From: Nitrospirota bacterium
GTDB taxonomy: Bacteria; Nitrospirota; Thermodesulfovibrionia; Thermodesulfovibrionales; UBA1546
DNA: 33,460 bases
Reading direction: 5' to 3'
NCBI GenBank assembly: GCA_009773185.1
Contig: WPIF01000028.1
Location: 1-33,460, forward strand
This document shows positions 8,356 to 16,179 of this stretch, in pieces; positions within the stretch are counted from its first letter, which is position 1, and the number at the start of each line of letters is the position of its first letter. The notes under the pieces are model-generated. The model saw only the letters and a program-made list of their open reading frames with translations. It had not been told where the DNA came from and did no database searches. The position numbers and the translations under genes are program-made.

Positions 8356-8975
8356 AAAAGGGTATTTTTATTTCCCTCGAAGGCATTGAAGGCACAGGAA
8401 AATCCACACAGGCAAAGCTGCTCTCGGAATATCTTTTAAAAAAAGGGTATAAGACAGTGCTTACACAGGAGCCCGGAGGCACGCTGATAAGCAGCCAGAT
8501 AAGAAAAGTCCTTCTCTCAACAAAACATCACAGGATGGATTATATGGCAGAGTTGCTGCTTTATAACGCGGCGAGAATCCAGCACATAAAGGAGAAGATA
8601 CTGCCGGCGCTTAACAGCGGCAAGGTAGTCATAACAGACCGCTTCAGCGATTCGACAATTGCATATCAGGGATACGGAAGGGGCATAAGCCTTAAATTAA
8701 TAGATGCCCTTGACAGGATAGCAACCAGCGGCATGAGACCTGACCTGACAATTCTCCTTGACCTTGATGTCGAGACAGGGCTTAGGAGAAATAAGAGAAT
8801 AAACAAAAGGGACAGGCTTGAGCTTGAGGATGTCGAATTCCACAAGAAAGTAAGAGAGGGGTTCCTCGAGCTTGCGGCAATGGAGCCCGAGAGGATAAAG
8901 TTGGTAAAGGCATCAAAGGGGATTGATGAGGTGCACAGGGAGATTGTGAAGATAGTTGAGAAGGGTTTGAAATAA
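8352..8975 (+). CDS. tmk: Thymidylate kinase
   Basis: Phosphorylates dTMP to dTDP. In 207 residues it has P-loop FISLEGIEGTGKSTQAKLL, the DR(F/Y)xxS segment TDRFSDSTIAYQGYGRG and the LDLDVETGLRR region. The start is ATG 8352, overlapping the preceding stop by four bases, with a purine-rich GGAAGA upstream. An in-frame upstream ATG (8274) would add 26 residues encoded inside the previous gene and not typical of the family. It is the last gene of the plus-strand run that starts at 190. Confidence 0.95.
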   Translation: MKKGIFISLEGIEGTGKSTQAKLLSEYLLKKGYKTVLTQEPGGTLISSQIRKVLLSTKHHRMDYMAELLLYNAARIQHIKEKILPALNSGKVVITDRFSDSTIAYQGYGRGISLKLIDALDRIATSGMRPDLTILLDLDVETGLRRNKRINKRDRLELEDVEFHKKVREGFLELAAMEPERIKLVKASKGIDEVHREIVKIVEKGLK

Positions 8976-8991
8976 AATTCCCATCTTAAGT

Positions 8992-9019
8992 CGTCATTCT
9001 CGCGAAGGCGGGAATCCAG
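8992..9019. repeat. REP-like GC-rich palindromic unit
   Basis: TTCTCGC (8997-9003) and GCGGGAA (9008-9014) pair over seven positions, including one G-T, around a GAAG loop. The wider CGTCATTC...GGAATCCAG form is a well-known dispersed palindrome in many bacterial genomes. It lies just after tmk. No U-run follows, so it is not a standard terminator. Confidence 0.6.
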
Positions 9020-9111
9020 TGTTTCCTATCGCTTTAAATGATTTTTTTATTTTCTCTTTTTACCCAAACCCATACTTTTATATTGCTATTATTACATATT
9101 ATTAGTATATT

Positions 9112-9405
9112 ATGTCTATGATAAACACCCGTTTTGACTGGGACGAGGAAAAAGATAGAGAAAACCAAACTAAACATAATGTTTCTTTTGAAATGGCACA
9201 ACATGCTTTTCTTGACCCTCAGCGCGTCATAGTTGAAGATGTCAACCACAGTTCAGAAGAAGAACGGTTTTACTGTATCGGTCGTGTCGGCGACGGCATT
9301 ATGACCGTCAGATTTACTTATAGAGAAAATATCATCCGCATCTATGGTGCGGGATATTGGAGAAAAGGGAGGAAGATATATGAAGAGCAAAATAAAATAT
9401 ACTGA
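9112..9405 (+). CDS. brnT: BrnT-family toxin
   Basis: Type II toxin of the BrnT/BrnA pair; BrnT is a RelE-fold ribonuclease that blocks translation. The 97 residues carry the family pattern: FDWDEEKDRENQTKHNVSFEMAQHAF, then ERFYCIGRVGDGIMTVRFTYRENIIRIYGA, and a C-terminal basic tail. ATG 9112 is followed two codons later by another ATG (9118); either could be used. The order toxin first, antitoxin second, with a 26-base overlap is typical of brnTA. Confidence 0.92.
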   Translation: MSMINTRFDWDEEKDRENQTKHNVSFEMAQHAFLDPQRVIVEDVNHSSEEERFYCIGRVGDGIMTVRFTYRENIIRIYGAGYWRKGRKIYEEQNKIY

Positions 9406-9619
9406 TGAGCCGATGGGCAAGCTGAGAGCAGTTAAGGACTTTCTGCCGCCGCCGGAACAACTGGTATTGAAAGAAGAAAATGTAAAGGTAACCATTGCAT
9501 TGAACAAATCGAGTATTGAGTTTTTCAAAAGAGAGGCACAACGTTACCATACTTCGTATCAAAAAATGATTCGGCGGCTGATAGATTTATACGCCTCACA
9601 ACATAAAAAGAGTGCTTAA
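9380..9619 (+). CDS. brnA: BrnA-family antitoxin
   Basis: DNA-binding antitoxin partner of BrnT, 79 residues. The C-terminal half (VKVTIALNKSSIEFFKREAQRYHTSYQKMIRRLIDLYA) is a ribbon-helix-helix segment. The N-terminal half (FLPPPEQLVLKEE) carries the linker typical of BrnA. ATG 9380 follows GGGAGGAAG (9368-9376) inside the brnT 3' end, which supports translational coupling. Autoregulation of the operon is expected from the family. Confidence 0.9.
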   Translation: MKSKIKYTDEPMGKLRAVKDFLPPPEQLVLKEENVKVTIALNKSSIEFFKREAQRYHTSYQKMIRRLIDLYASQHKKSA

Positions 9620-9710
9620 CAAAAAAATCCAGCGAATGGCTGATAGCAACCGCTCTGTTCTGCCGTTAGCCCTCTAAACAACACAAAACTCACACCCAAA
9701 ACCCACTGCA

Positions 9711-9739
9711 TTGCATTTTGCTATGAAATGAATTATAAT
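9711..9739 (+). promoter_or_regulatory. Strong sigma-70-type promoter of the ParD-like/RelE/PP-loop operon
   Basis: TTGCAT and a perfect TATAAT are separated by 17 bases. The predicted start of transcription lies about 35 bases before the ATG at 9783. A clear GGAGG at 9768-9772 serves that ATG. Because the three following genes are tightly linked or overlapping, this promoter probably drives all of them. Confidence 0.75.
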
Positions 9740-9782
9740 GAAACAAGGCATATTATTCCATCTATCCGGAGGATAAAACATA

Positions 9783-10001
9783 ATGGCAACAGCAGTCAGA
9801 ATATCAGAGAAGCTTGTAAGTGAGGCCAAAAAAATCAGCAGGATAGACCACAGGTCTTTGACCGGACAGATCGAGCATTGGGCGCTTATGGGCAAATGCG
9901 CCGAAGAAAATCCTGATTTAACTTACTCGCTTATAAAAGAGATATTGATTGGAATAGAAGAGCTGGAGCACGGCGAGAAATCCGAATATAAGTTTGGATA
10001 A
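9783..10001 (+). CDS. ParD-like antitoxin
   Basis: A 72-residue protein that begins MATAVRISEKLVSEAKKISRIDHRSLTGQIEHWALMGK, which matches the ParD-like antitoxin family: a short beta strand, then helices with the SLTGQIEHW motif. It is followed after 5 bases by a RelE/ParE-type toxin gene, the expected partner. It probably binds the toxin and represses its own promoter (9711-9739). Confidence 0.85.
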   Translation: MATAVRISEKLVSEAKKISRIDHRSLTGQIEHWALMGKCAEENPDLTYSLIKEILIGIEELEHGEKSEYKFG

Positions 10002-10006
10002 AGATT

Positions 10007-10288
10007 ATGCGAATATTTCAGTCACGGTCCTTTGAGCGGAAAGTAAAGAAGATATCCGCGCAGGAAAAAGGAATATTGGATAAGGAAATAAGGAAGATTG
10101 CTGATAATCCATCTGTTGGAGATGGAAAAAAAGGAGACCTCAGGGGAATATTTATTCATAAATTTAAGCTTAAGGCAGCAGAGTATCTCCTTGCTTACCG
10201 GGTTACCGGAAAAGATTTGGAGCTAATCATGCTCGGCCCCCATGAAAATTATTACAGGGATTTGAAAAACTATTTAAAGAACCGATGA
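10007..10288 (+). CDS. RelE/ParE-superfamily toxin
   Basis: A 93-residue protein with the compact RelE fold pattern: RSFERKVKKISAQEKGILDKEI, then the basic strand GIFIHKFKLKAAEYLLAYRVTGKDLELIMLGPHENYYRDLKNYLK. The GPHENYYRDLK ending is typical of this group. It is probably a translation-dependent mRNA nuclease or a gyrase inhibitor; the sequence does not distinguish them. Its TGA overlaps the ATG of the next gene (ATGA at 10285-10288), which is unusual because that gene looks like tRNA modification. Confidence 0.87.
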   Translation: MRIFQSRSFERKVKKISAQEKGILDKEIRKIADNPSVGDGKKGDLRGIFIHKFKLKAAEYLLAYRVTGKDLELIMLGPHENYYRDLKNYLKNR

Positions 10289-11325
10289 CCATTAAACATA
10301 AAGCAATAGCATTATTTTCCGGCGGGCTTGACAGCACCCTTGCAATCCTCACAATCCTGAGGCAGGGGATAGATGTGACTGCAATTACGTTCCTTACGCA
10401 TTTCGGCTGCGATATCTCTGATAAGTCCTCCTGCTCGAAAGACCCTTTTTCAGCGGCAGAGAAATTCGGCTTTACTGTAAAGCTCTGCCACCTTGCGGAC
10501 AAGTTCATTGAGATTGTTAAAAATCCAAAGCACGGCCATGGCAGGAATATGAACCCCTGCATTGACTGCAGAATACTTATGCTGAAGGAAGCAAAGGAGC
10601 TGATGAACATGACAGGAGCTGACTTTATAATAACAGGGGAAGTAGTCAGTCAAAGGCCCATGAGCCAGATGAGGAATACCATTTATATGATTGATAAAGA
10701 GGCGGGTGTAACAGGCATTGTCTTAAGGCCCTTGAGCGCAAAGCTTCTTGAACCTACGCTTCCCGAGACAAAAGGCATCGTTGACAGGGAAAGGCTTTAT
10801 GGTTTTCATGGCCGTTCGAGAAAACCCCAGATGGCTCTTGCCAAAGAATTCGGGCTTACGGAATACCCGATGCCGGCAAGCGGGTGTCTTCTTACAGAGC
10901 CGAATTATTCTTACCGGCTAAGCGAGCTTCTTGAGCACAGCCCATCCCTGTCTTTAAATGACCTGAACCTTCTAAGGCTTGGCAGGCATTTCAGGATGTC
11001 TCCAACCTGCAAGGCGATAGTCGGGAGAGACGAAAAAGAGAATGACATGCTGGAGCAGTTTGCAGGAGGTGACGATTATCTGATGAAGGTAGACGATTTC
11101 GGAAGCCCGGTAACTTTTTTATCAGGAGAATGTGAGGAAGCTTTTATTCCTCTTGCAGCTTCAATCTGTGCAAGATATTCGGATGCAAGACATCTTCCTG
11201 AAGTTACAGTAACAGTCTTTAATAAAACAACTTCTTATACATTAAAAGTTGCTGCTGCTGACGAAAGCCTGCTTGAGACATGCAGGATAGAGAAGAAAAA
11301 GAGAGTCCTGGCTGCGAAAACATAA
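10285..11325 (+). CDS. PP-loop ATPase of the tRNA thiolation type (MnmA/ThiI-like) with C-terminal NFACT-R-like domain
   Basis: The 346-residue protein starts with a PP-loop, FSGGLDST (residues 11-18), which adenylates a base before sulfur transfer. NPCIDCR (Cys92, Cys95) resembles the catalytic NPCxxC of MnmA. FIITGEVVSQRPMSQ and the ASGCLLT segment are typical of this subgroup. The C-terminal part, from about residue 215, resembles the small RNA-binding domain seen at the end of such proteins (NFACT-R type). It lacks the THUMP domain of classical ThiI. Which tRNA position it modifies is not readable. It overlaps the RelE toxin gene by four bases and probably shares its promoter. Confidence 0.82.
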   Translation: MTIKHKAIALFSGGLDSTLAILTILRQGIDVTAITFLTHFGCDISDKSSCSKDPFSAAEKFGFTVKLCHLADKFIEIVKNPKHGHGRNMNPCIDCRILMLKEAKELMNMTGADFIITGEVVSQRPMSQMRNTIYMIDKEAGVTGIVLRPLSAKLLEPTLPETKGIVDRERLYGFHGRSRKPQMALAKEFGLTEYPMPASGCLLTEPNYSYRLSELLEHSPSLSLNDLNLLRLGRHFRMSPTCKAIVGRDEKENDMLEQFAGGDDYLMKVDDFGSPVTFLSGECEEAFIPLAASICARYSDARHLPEVTVTVFNKTTSYTLKVAAADESLLETCRIEKKKRVLAAKT

Positions 11326-11384
11326 ATTTTTGTCTGACGGCAGGAGATAAAATAATCACCCGAAGTTTTTAGAGTGAATACATA

Positions 11385-11414
11385 TTGAAATTGGCTATTT
11401 GGAATTGGTATACT
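11385..11414 (+). promoter_or_regulatory. Promoter of the PilZ gene
   Basis: TTGAAA and TATACT are separated by 18 bases, and the start codon lies 26 bases further on. GAGGTG precedes the ATG at 11441 with suitable spacing. Confidence 0.55.
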
Positions 11415-11440
11415 TAGAAAAAATGTTGTGAGGTGCTGGC

Positions 11441-11728
11441 ATGGCGATAGGCAAAAAAAATGAGGACGGCAGAAGAGAATTCAGAGAGCAGATACTCGGG
11501 CATGTTTCATGTTCGTATGCCTCTGAGACAAATGAACCTAATTTTGACGGGATAATAATAGATATAAGCAACGCCGGGCTGGGCATGTTTACCCACAAAC
11601 CGGTAACAGAAGGCGCCGGCTTAAAGATTCACGGGGAAGGCCTCTGGGAAAATTCCAAACATGCCACTGTGAAATGGTGCAGGAAAATAGCTTCTGACAT
11701 ATACAGGGCCGGGCTCGTTTTTAATTAA
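11441..11728 (+). CDS. Small PilZ-domain protein
   Basis: Single-domain PilZ protein of 95 residues, expected to bind cyclic di-GMP. The binding signatures are visible: an Arg-rich start RREFREQ (RxxxR type) and DISNAGLGMF (D/NxSxxG type), followed by beta strands (ATVKWCRKIASDIYRAGLVF). No output domain is fused, so it would act by binding another protein. It is transcribed alone from the promoter at 11385 and converges on hisF 16 bases later. Confidence 0.88.
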   Translation: MAIGKKNEDGRREFREQILGHVSCSYASETNEPNFDGIIIDISNAGLGMFTHKPVTEGAGLKIHGEGLWENSKHATVKWCRKIASDIYRAGLVFN

Positions 11729-11744
11729 AAGGAATTACTGCTGT

Positions 11745-12584
11745 TTACAGCCTTACTGTCACGCCCTTTGACTTTAGGTATTCTTTAGCCTCTTTAATTG
11801 TATATTCCCTGTAGTGAAATATTGATGCAGCGAGGGCTGCGTCAGCCTTTCCATAAACAAGGCCTTCGTAGAGATGCTCAAGATTGCCAACCCCTCCTGA
11901 GGCGATAACAGGAATAGATACAGTTTCAGCTATTGTTTTTGTGAGTTCGATATCATAGCCGTCCTTTGAGCCGTCCCTGTCCATGCTTGTAAGCAGAATC
12001 TCTCCTGCCCCAAGTTCTTCCATTTTCTTTGCCCATTTTACTGCATCTATCCTCTTCATCTTTCTTCCGCCATGAGTGGATATGGCCCATGTCAATCTGT
12101 CTTTAATATTTTCGAGAAGGACTTCTTTTAAAGAGGGTTTGCTCACCCACGTTTCATCGTCTGTATAAGAGGTGTCTTTTATTACTCGTTTTGCGTCAAT
12201 GGCAACAACAATGCACTGGCTTCCGAATCTCTCGGCTGCACGGCTTACAAAAAAAGGGTCTTTTACTGCAGTAGTATTTACGGAAACCTTATCACAGCCT
12301 GATTTCAACAGCTCTCTTATATCATCGAGAGTTTTAATCCCGCCGCCGACAGTCAGGGGCATAAATACGTCATTGGCGGTTTTTTCCACGACATCAAGTA
12401 TGATTTTTCTTTTTTCGTGTGATGCTGTTATATCAAGGAATACGAGTTCGTCAGCTCCCTGCTTATCATAAAATATGGCGTTTTCAACAGGGTCGCCCGC
12501 ATCCCTGAGATTAACAAAACTCACGCCTTTAACAACCCTTCCGTCTTTAACGTCAAGGCAGGGGATTATACGTTTAGCAAGCAT
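11745..12584 (-). CDS. hisF: Imidazole glycerol phosphate synthase cyclase subunit HisF, with a family-atypical insertion
   Basis: Barrel enzyme that with HisH makes imidazole glycerol phosphate and AICAR in histidine synthesis. The two catalytic aspartates are present: Asp11 (IIPCLDV) and Asp130 (VVAIDAKR). Phosphate-binding loops TVGGGI and IASGGVG are intact. The protein has 279 residues instead of about 252. The excess lies between AKR (133) and HGGRK (171), where about 37 residues replace the usual 9-10, in the region of the flexible catalytic loop. The reading frame is intact. It directly follows ybeY (TGA then ATG) as the last gene of the minus-strand operon; no other his gene is adjacent. 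Confidence 0.95.
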   Translation of the reverse strand: MLAKRIIPCLDVKDGRVVKGVSFVNLRDAGDPVENAIFYDKQGADELVFLDITASHEKRKIILDVVEKTANDVFMPLTVGGGIKTLDDIRELLKSGCDKVSVNTTAVKDPFFVSRAAERFGSQCIVVAIDAKRVIKDTSYTDDETWVSKPSLKEVLLENIKDRLTWAISTHGGRKMKRIDAVKWAKKMEELGAGEILLTSMDRDGSKDGYDIELTKTIAETVSIPVIASGGVGNLEHLYEGLVYGKADAALAASIFHYREYTIKEAKEYLKSKGVTVRL

Positions 12585-13079
12585 TCAGCTTTTATCCTTT
12601 CCTGTACTGCCCATATATTTTAACAGTTCTTTTTCTTTTTCCCTCATTTTCTTCCCGGCATATTTACCTTTTTCATGGTCGTATCCAATGAGGTGGAGGA
12701 TTCCGTGCACCAGCAACCAGCTTATTTCTTCCATGAATGAAAGCCCGTGCTCAGTTGCCTGTCTTTTTGCTGCCTGAAGGTTTATGACAATGTCTCCGAG
12801 CAGCGTTGTGCGTTGAGCGTTTATAGCGTTATAGGATTTTACGCCCAAAGCTTTACGCTTAACGCTATAACTCATCTGCGGAAACGAGAGCACATCGGTT
12901 GTCTTGCCTATGTGGCGGTGCATGGAATTCAATGCCTTCATCTTTCTGTCATTTACAAGGAGGATGCTGAGTTCGGCTTTTTTAAGGCCGAGCAGCCTGA
13001 GGGCTTCCCTTGAATTACATTTTAGCTTCTGCTGATTTATCTTTATTAGCCTTTGCCGGTTCTTTATTAAGACCTTCAT
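12585..13079 (-). CDS. ybeY: Endoribonuclease YbeY (rRNA maturation, ribosome quality control)
   Basis: Zinc-dependent RNase needed for 16S rRNA 3'-end maturation. The HGxLHLxGYDH motif gives His125, His129 and His135. The start MKVLIKNRQR at 13079 matches the conserved N-terminus of the family; an upstream ATG (13145) would add 22 unrelated residues. This start places the first 65 bases inside the end of the pgpH-like gene, in another frame. Residues about 70-93, between TDVLSFP and LLGDIVI, come from a heptamer element (12803-12866) inserted in a variable loop. Neighbours phoH, pgpH and ybeY form a widely conserved cluster. Confidence 0.93.
   Translation of the reverse strand: MKVLIKNRQRLIKINQQKLKCNSREALRLLGLKKAELSILLVNDRKMKALNSMHRHIGKTTDVLSFPQMSYSVKRKALGVKSYNAINAQRTTLLGDIVINLQAAKRQATEHGLSFMEEISWLLVHGILHLIGYDHEKGKYAGKKMREKEKELLKYMGSTGKDKS
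12803..12866. repeat. Heptamer-repeat inverted element (GCGTTNN type) inside ybeY
   Basis: Units GCGTTGT, GCGTTGA, GCGTTTA and TAGCGTT run in 7-base steps from 12803 to 12830. The opposite-strand counterparts TTACGCC, TTACGCT and TAACGCT follow at 12839-12866. The two arms can pair through GCGT/ACGC cores. The element adds in-frame residues to YbeY without disturbing its catalytic motif. It has the same 7-base period and inverted layout as the GATRCAN elements but a different unit. Confidence 0.75.
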
Positions 13080-14550
13080 TGTCGCGCTTTGGCAACTCCT
13101 GAGATTTTTTGGAATCCTCGTTAAAATTAAAACCCGGATAGTCAATTCTCTTGTGCATAATTCCTGTAAGTATATACGAGAAGTGGTTCTTTATTTCGGA
13201 TATGTCTTTCAACGTAAGTTCGCACTCATCGAGCTGCCCTTCGAGGAAGATGTGATTTATTATCCTGTCAACAAGAGCGGCAATCCTTGCAGGTGTAGGG
13301 TCATTTAAAACCCGGGATGCAGCCTCGACAGCATCTGCCATCATAACAAGCGCAGCCACGCGGGTCTGGGGTTTTGGCCCCGGGTATTTATATTCATCTT
13401 CAGAAAGTTTTTCTTCGCCTTCCTGTTCTTTTGCCTTCTGATAAAAATAGGTCATCAGTCCTGTGCCGTGGTGCTGTTCTATTATATCTATGATAGGTTC
13501 AGGGAGTTTTTGCTGCCGTGCAAGTTCTACCCCTTCTTTTACGTGAGAGCTGATTATCATGCTGCTCATATGAGGCGTAAGTTTGTCATGTTTGCTCAGA
13601 GAACCACTCTGGTTTTCAACAAAATATTCAGGCATCTTAACCTTGCCTATATCATGATAATATGAACTGACTCTTGCAAGCAGGGGATTCACGCCGACTG
13701 CCTCTGCAGCCGCCTCAACAAGATTGCCTACAATTACACTGTGGTGATACGTTCCCGGAGCTGATATCATAAGGTTTTTCATGAGGGGTTGTTCCAGATC
13801 CAGGAGTTCAAGAAGGCTTATATCGGTTGTGACCTTAAACATGTATTCGAGCAGCGGAAGCATTACAGATACGATTGCTACAACGCTTATGCCTGAAGAA
13901 AGCGCAAACATCACGGATGAGGCTGCCTCTATTGTAAAAAATTTTCCGGTAAAGAGCAGCAGGAAGCTTGCAGTCATGGCATTTACCAATCCGACATAAA
14001 AGCCTCCCCTCAGAAGCGCTGACCGCTTTTTACATCTTATAACGCTGAATGCCGCAGTAAGGCTGCCTATAAATGCATATACAGGGAAAATAGCATTATT
14101 AAGCCATAATCCGCTGAGAAGGCTCACTATAAAAGAAAATACTATTGCAGTATGAAAATCGAATAAAAGCATAACGAGCATTGCGCCCACAGATATTGGT
14201 ATGCCGAACAGGGTGCTTTCTATTGGTATGAAGCCAATCCCGCGGGCCAGATTTATTAACACATATCCGAAGAATCTTCCAAGGAACAATGTGCTGACAA
14301 TCATAAAACCGAGTAGGACGAGCATATTATAATTTTTCAGGTAAGCTGGTTTATAACGCCGGATGTCTCTATAGAGGATGACTAAAAGCAGGGAGGCTGT
14401 AAGCACTCCTCCAATGAGATGCTCTATCCCGATATTCTCCTGTATTGCAATGGCAGATAGAAATCCAAATACAATAAGGAGCGAATATTTTTTTACGTCA
14501 GTTTTACTGACCCTTGTGGTCTTCTGTATGCCGTTTTTCATATCTTTCAT
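13015..14550 (-). CDS. PgpH-like membrane HD-domain phosphodiesterase, short form
   Basis: Multi-membrane-helix protein (about seven helices, residues 22-250) joined to a C-terminal HD phosphohydrolase domain with HHSVIVGNLVEAAAEA, YYHDIGK (His-Asp about residues 300-301) and EQHHGTGL. The architecture matches the PgpH family, known to hydrolyse cyclic di-AMP. At 511 residues it lacks the large extracytoplasmic 7TMR-HDED domain usual in PgpH. The lysine- and glutamate-rich tail (about residues 485-511) overlaps the start of ybeY by 65 bases. The N-terminus overlaps the phoH end by 47 bases (38 if Met4 is used). The substrate is inferred from the family only. Confidence 0.9.
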   Translation of the reverse strand: MKDMKNGIQKTTRVSKTDVKKYSLLIVFGFLSAIAIQENIGIEHLIGGVLTASLLLVILYRDIRRYKPAYLKNYNMLVLLGFMIVSTLFLGRFFGYVLINLARGIGFIPIESTLFGIPISVGAMLVMLLFDFHTAIVFSFIVSLLSGLWLNNAIFPVYAFIGSLTAAFSVIRCKKRSALLRGGFYVGLVNAMTASFLLLFTGKFFTIEAASSVMFALSSGISVVAIVSVMLPLLEYMFKVTTDISLLELLDLEQPLMKNLMISAPGTYHHSVIVGNLVEAAAEAVGVNPLLARVSSYYHDIGKVKMPEYFVENQSGSLSKHDKLTPHMSSMIISSHVKEGVELARQQKLPEPIIDIIEQHHGTGLMTYFYQKAKEQEGEEKLSEDEYKYPGPKPQTRVAALVMMADAVEAASRVLNDPTPARIAALVDRIINHIFLEGQLDECELTLKDISEIKNHFSYILTGIMHKRIDYPGFNFNEDSKKSQELPKRDNEGLNKEPAKANKDKSAEAKM

Positions 14551-15481
14551 ATGCCCTTACTATTTCCTGAACAAGTTTATGCCTTACGACATCTCTCTCA
14601 GAGAAATATACAACCTTTATGCCTTCTACGCCATTTAATATCCGTTCTGCTTCTATAAGTCCCGATGTTTTTCCCGCTGGCAGGTCTATCTGTGTTACAT
14701 CTCCTGTAATTACAGTCTTTGAATTAAACCCGAGCCTTGTCAGATACATCTTCATCTGCTCTGAAGTTGTATTCTGCGCCTCATCGAGTATTATAAACGA
14801 ATCATTCAATGTTCTCCCTCTCATGAACGCCAGAGGCGCAATCTCTATGATGCCGCGCTCCATGAACTTGCTTGCCTTTTCAGCCTCTATCATATCAAAG
14901 AGCGCATCATAAAGGGGCCTCAGATAGGGATTAACCTTTTCGTACATATCACCGGGGAGGAATCCGAGTTTTTCGCCTGCCTCTACAGCCGGCCGCGCAA
15001 GGACTATCCTGCTTACCTGCTTTTTAATAAGGGCATTTATTGCCATTGCCATTGCCAGATATGTCTTGCCTGTGCCGGCTGGCCCTATCCCTATCACAAT
15101 ATCATAGTTCCTCATCGCTTCGATATACTGCCCCTGTACCTCTGTCTTTGGTATTATAAATCTCTTTTTTGAAGATACGGGGATGTTATTAAGGAAGAGA
15201 TCCTTAAGGGAGGTGTCATGCCCCGGAGTTGTTGATTTTATGGCATAACGGATGTCTTCCGGCTTAAGCAGATAACCGTCTGAACTTATAGAGCGCAGTT
15301 CGTTGATGAGTTTTTCCGCTCTCTTTGCAGGCTCCGGCTCTCCCTGAATAAATACCTTATTGCCCCTGAAGCTTGCAGTTACCCCAAAAGCCTCTTCTAT
15401 AAGCGTTAGGTTTTTCTCAAGCCCGCTGTAAAGAAAGGACAGTTCCTTTTCGCTGTCGAGTTGTATCTCTATTGTTACCGT
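14504..15481 (-). CDS. phoH: PhoH-family ATPase (YbeZ type), apparently with a non-AUG start
   Basis: RNA-associated P-loop ATPase found next to ybeY in many bacteria. The frame encodes a complete PhoH of 325 residues if begun at 15481: an N-terminal domain (VTIEIQLDSEKELSFLY onward), Walker A GIGPAGTGKT near residue 131 and Walker B FIILDEAQN near residue 230. An in-frame TAA lies at 15494-15496, and no ATG, GTG or TTG occurs between it and Met123 (15115), although the conserved N-terminal domain is clearly encoded there. ACG at 15481 lies five bases after AGGAG and is the best start candidate; ATA at 15472 is an alternative. It overlaps the SPOR gene end by 7 bases. Confidence 0.88.
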   Translation of the reverse strand, partial: TVTIEIQLDSEKELSFLYSGLEKNLTLIEEAFGVTASFRGNKVFIQGEPEPAKRAEKLINELRSISSDGYLLKPEDIRYAIKSTTPGHDTSLKDLFLNNIPVSSKKRFIIPKTEVQGQYIEAMRNYDIVIGIGPAGTGKTYLAMAMAINALIKKQVSRIVLARPAVEAGEKLGFLPGDMYEKVNPYLRPLYDALFDMIEAEKASKFMERGIIEIAPLAFMRGRTLNDSFIILDEAQNTTSEQMKMYLTRLGFNSKTVITGDVTQIDLPAGKTSGLIEAERILNGVEGIKVVYFSERDVVRHKLVQEIVRAYERYEKRHTEDHKGQ

Positions 15482-16179
15482 GGTTTCTCCTGTTTATTAG
15501 CGCGGGGGAGGGATGAAACTTTGTCTTCCTCGCGGGTTTCTCCGTTTTTAGCGGTCACGAACGCGGCCTTAAGGCCCTCTGATTTTTTAAGTTTGAGGGC
15601 AAAGTCCTCTGCCTTTTCCCTGTCTGTAAATTCTCCTGTCCGGACCTTGAAGAGCTTTGCATTTTTTTCTTCCGCAGATTTTTTTATGTACGCTTTATAT
15701 CCTTTTTTCTCCAGCTTGTGTTTCAGGGATAATGCATCCTTTGGATTTTTGAAAGCCCCTGCCTGAACCGTATATAGAGTTTCATTTTTCAGAGACTTTT
15801 GTTTGTTTTTTGCTGATAATCTGCCTTCACCTTCCCGTAGAGTCGAGTCTCCGGCCTTTACTGAAGAGGCAACGGGATTGTTTTCTTCCTTAACTGCAAC
15901 TGTCTTCAGAGGCATTGTTTTATCCTGCGGCAGCTGTTCATTTGCGAGAGGAGGCTGGGACTGAGGGGCCGGCGCTGTCTCCTGCTGGGGTGGTATTGTA
16001 ATTGCCTGTTGTTGTGCCCCGATTCCGGGAGGTTGTATACGTTTCTCTTTTAATACGGATGTGCCAACAAAATAACCGAGGGTAAAACTCAGGGCAGAGG
16101 TTACCACAACAATCGCAATAATGATTTTTCTGCCTGATATGGATTCTTTATGCCTTCCTTTACCGGTGCTGTATTTCAT
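15475..16179 (-). CDS. SPOR-domain membrane protein
   Basis: Single-pass inner-membrane protein of 234 residues. It has a short cytoplasmic basic start, a membrane helix (about 19-44, IIIAIVVVTSALSFTLGYFVG), a Pro/Gln-rich linker (about 50-130) and a C-terminal SPOR domain (about 135-212, beginning YTVQAGAFKNPKDALSLKHKLEKKG). SPOR domains bind denuded glycan strands at the septum, so a role at the division site is likely, in line with ftsEX/envC elsewhere in the window. The ATG overlaps the queA stop by four bases. Confidence 0.9.
   Translation of the reverse strand: MKYSTGKGRHKESISGRKIIIAIVVVTSALSFTLGYFVGTSVLKEKRIQPPGIGAQQQAITIPPQQETAPAPQSQPPLANEQLPQDKTMPLKTVAVKEENNPVASSVKAGDSTLREGEGRLSAKNKQKSLKNETLYTVQAGAFKNPKDALSLKHKLEKKGYKAYIKKSAEEKNAKLFKVRTGEFTDREKAEDFALKLKKSEGLKAAFVTAKNGETREEDKVSSLPRANKQEKPR

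Noticed and set aside
12090-12180. HisF insertion as another heptamer element
   Set aside because: The bases show no 7-base periodicity.
15115-15481. phoH as an N-terminally truncated gene starting at Met123
   Set aside because: The upstream frame encodes a full, typical PhoH N-terminal domain without any stop up to 15494, so a truncated start is less likely than a non-standard start codon.
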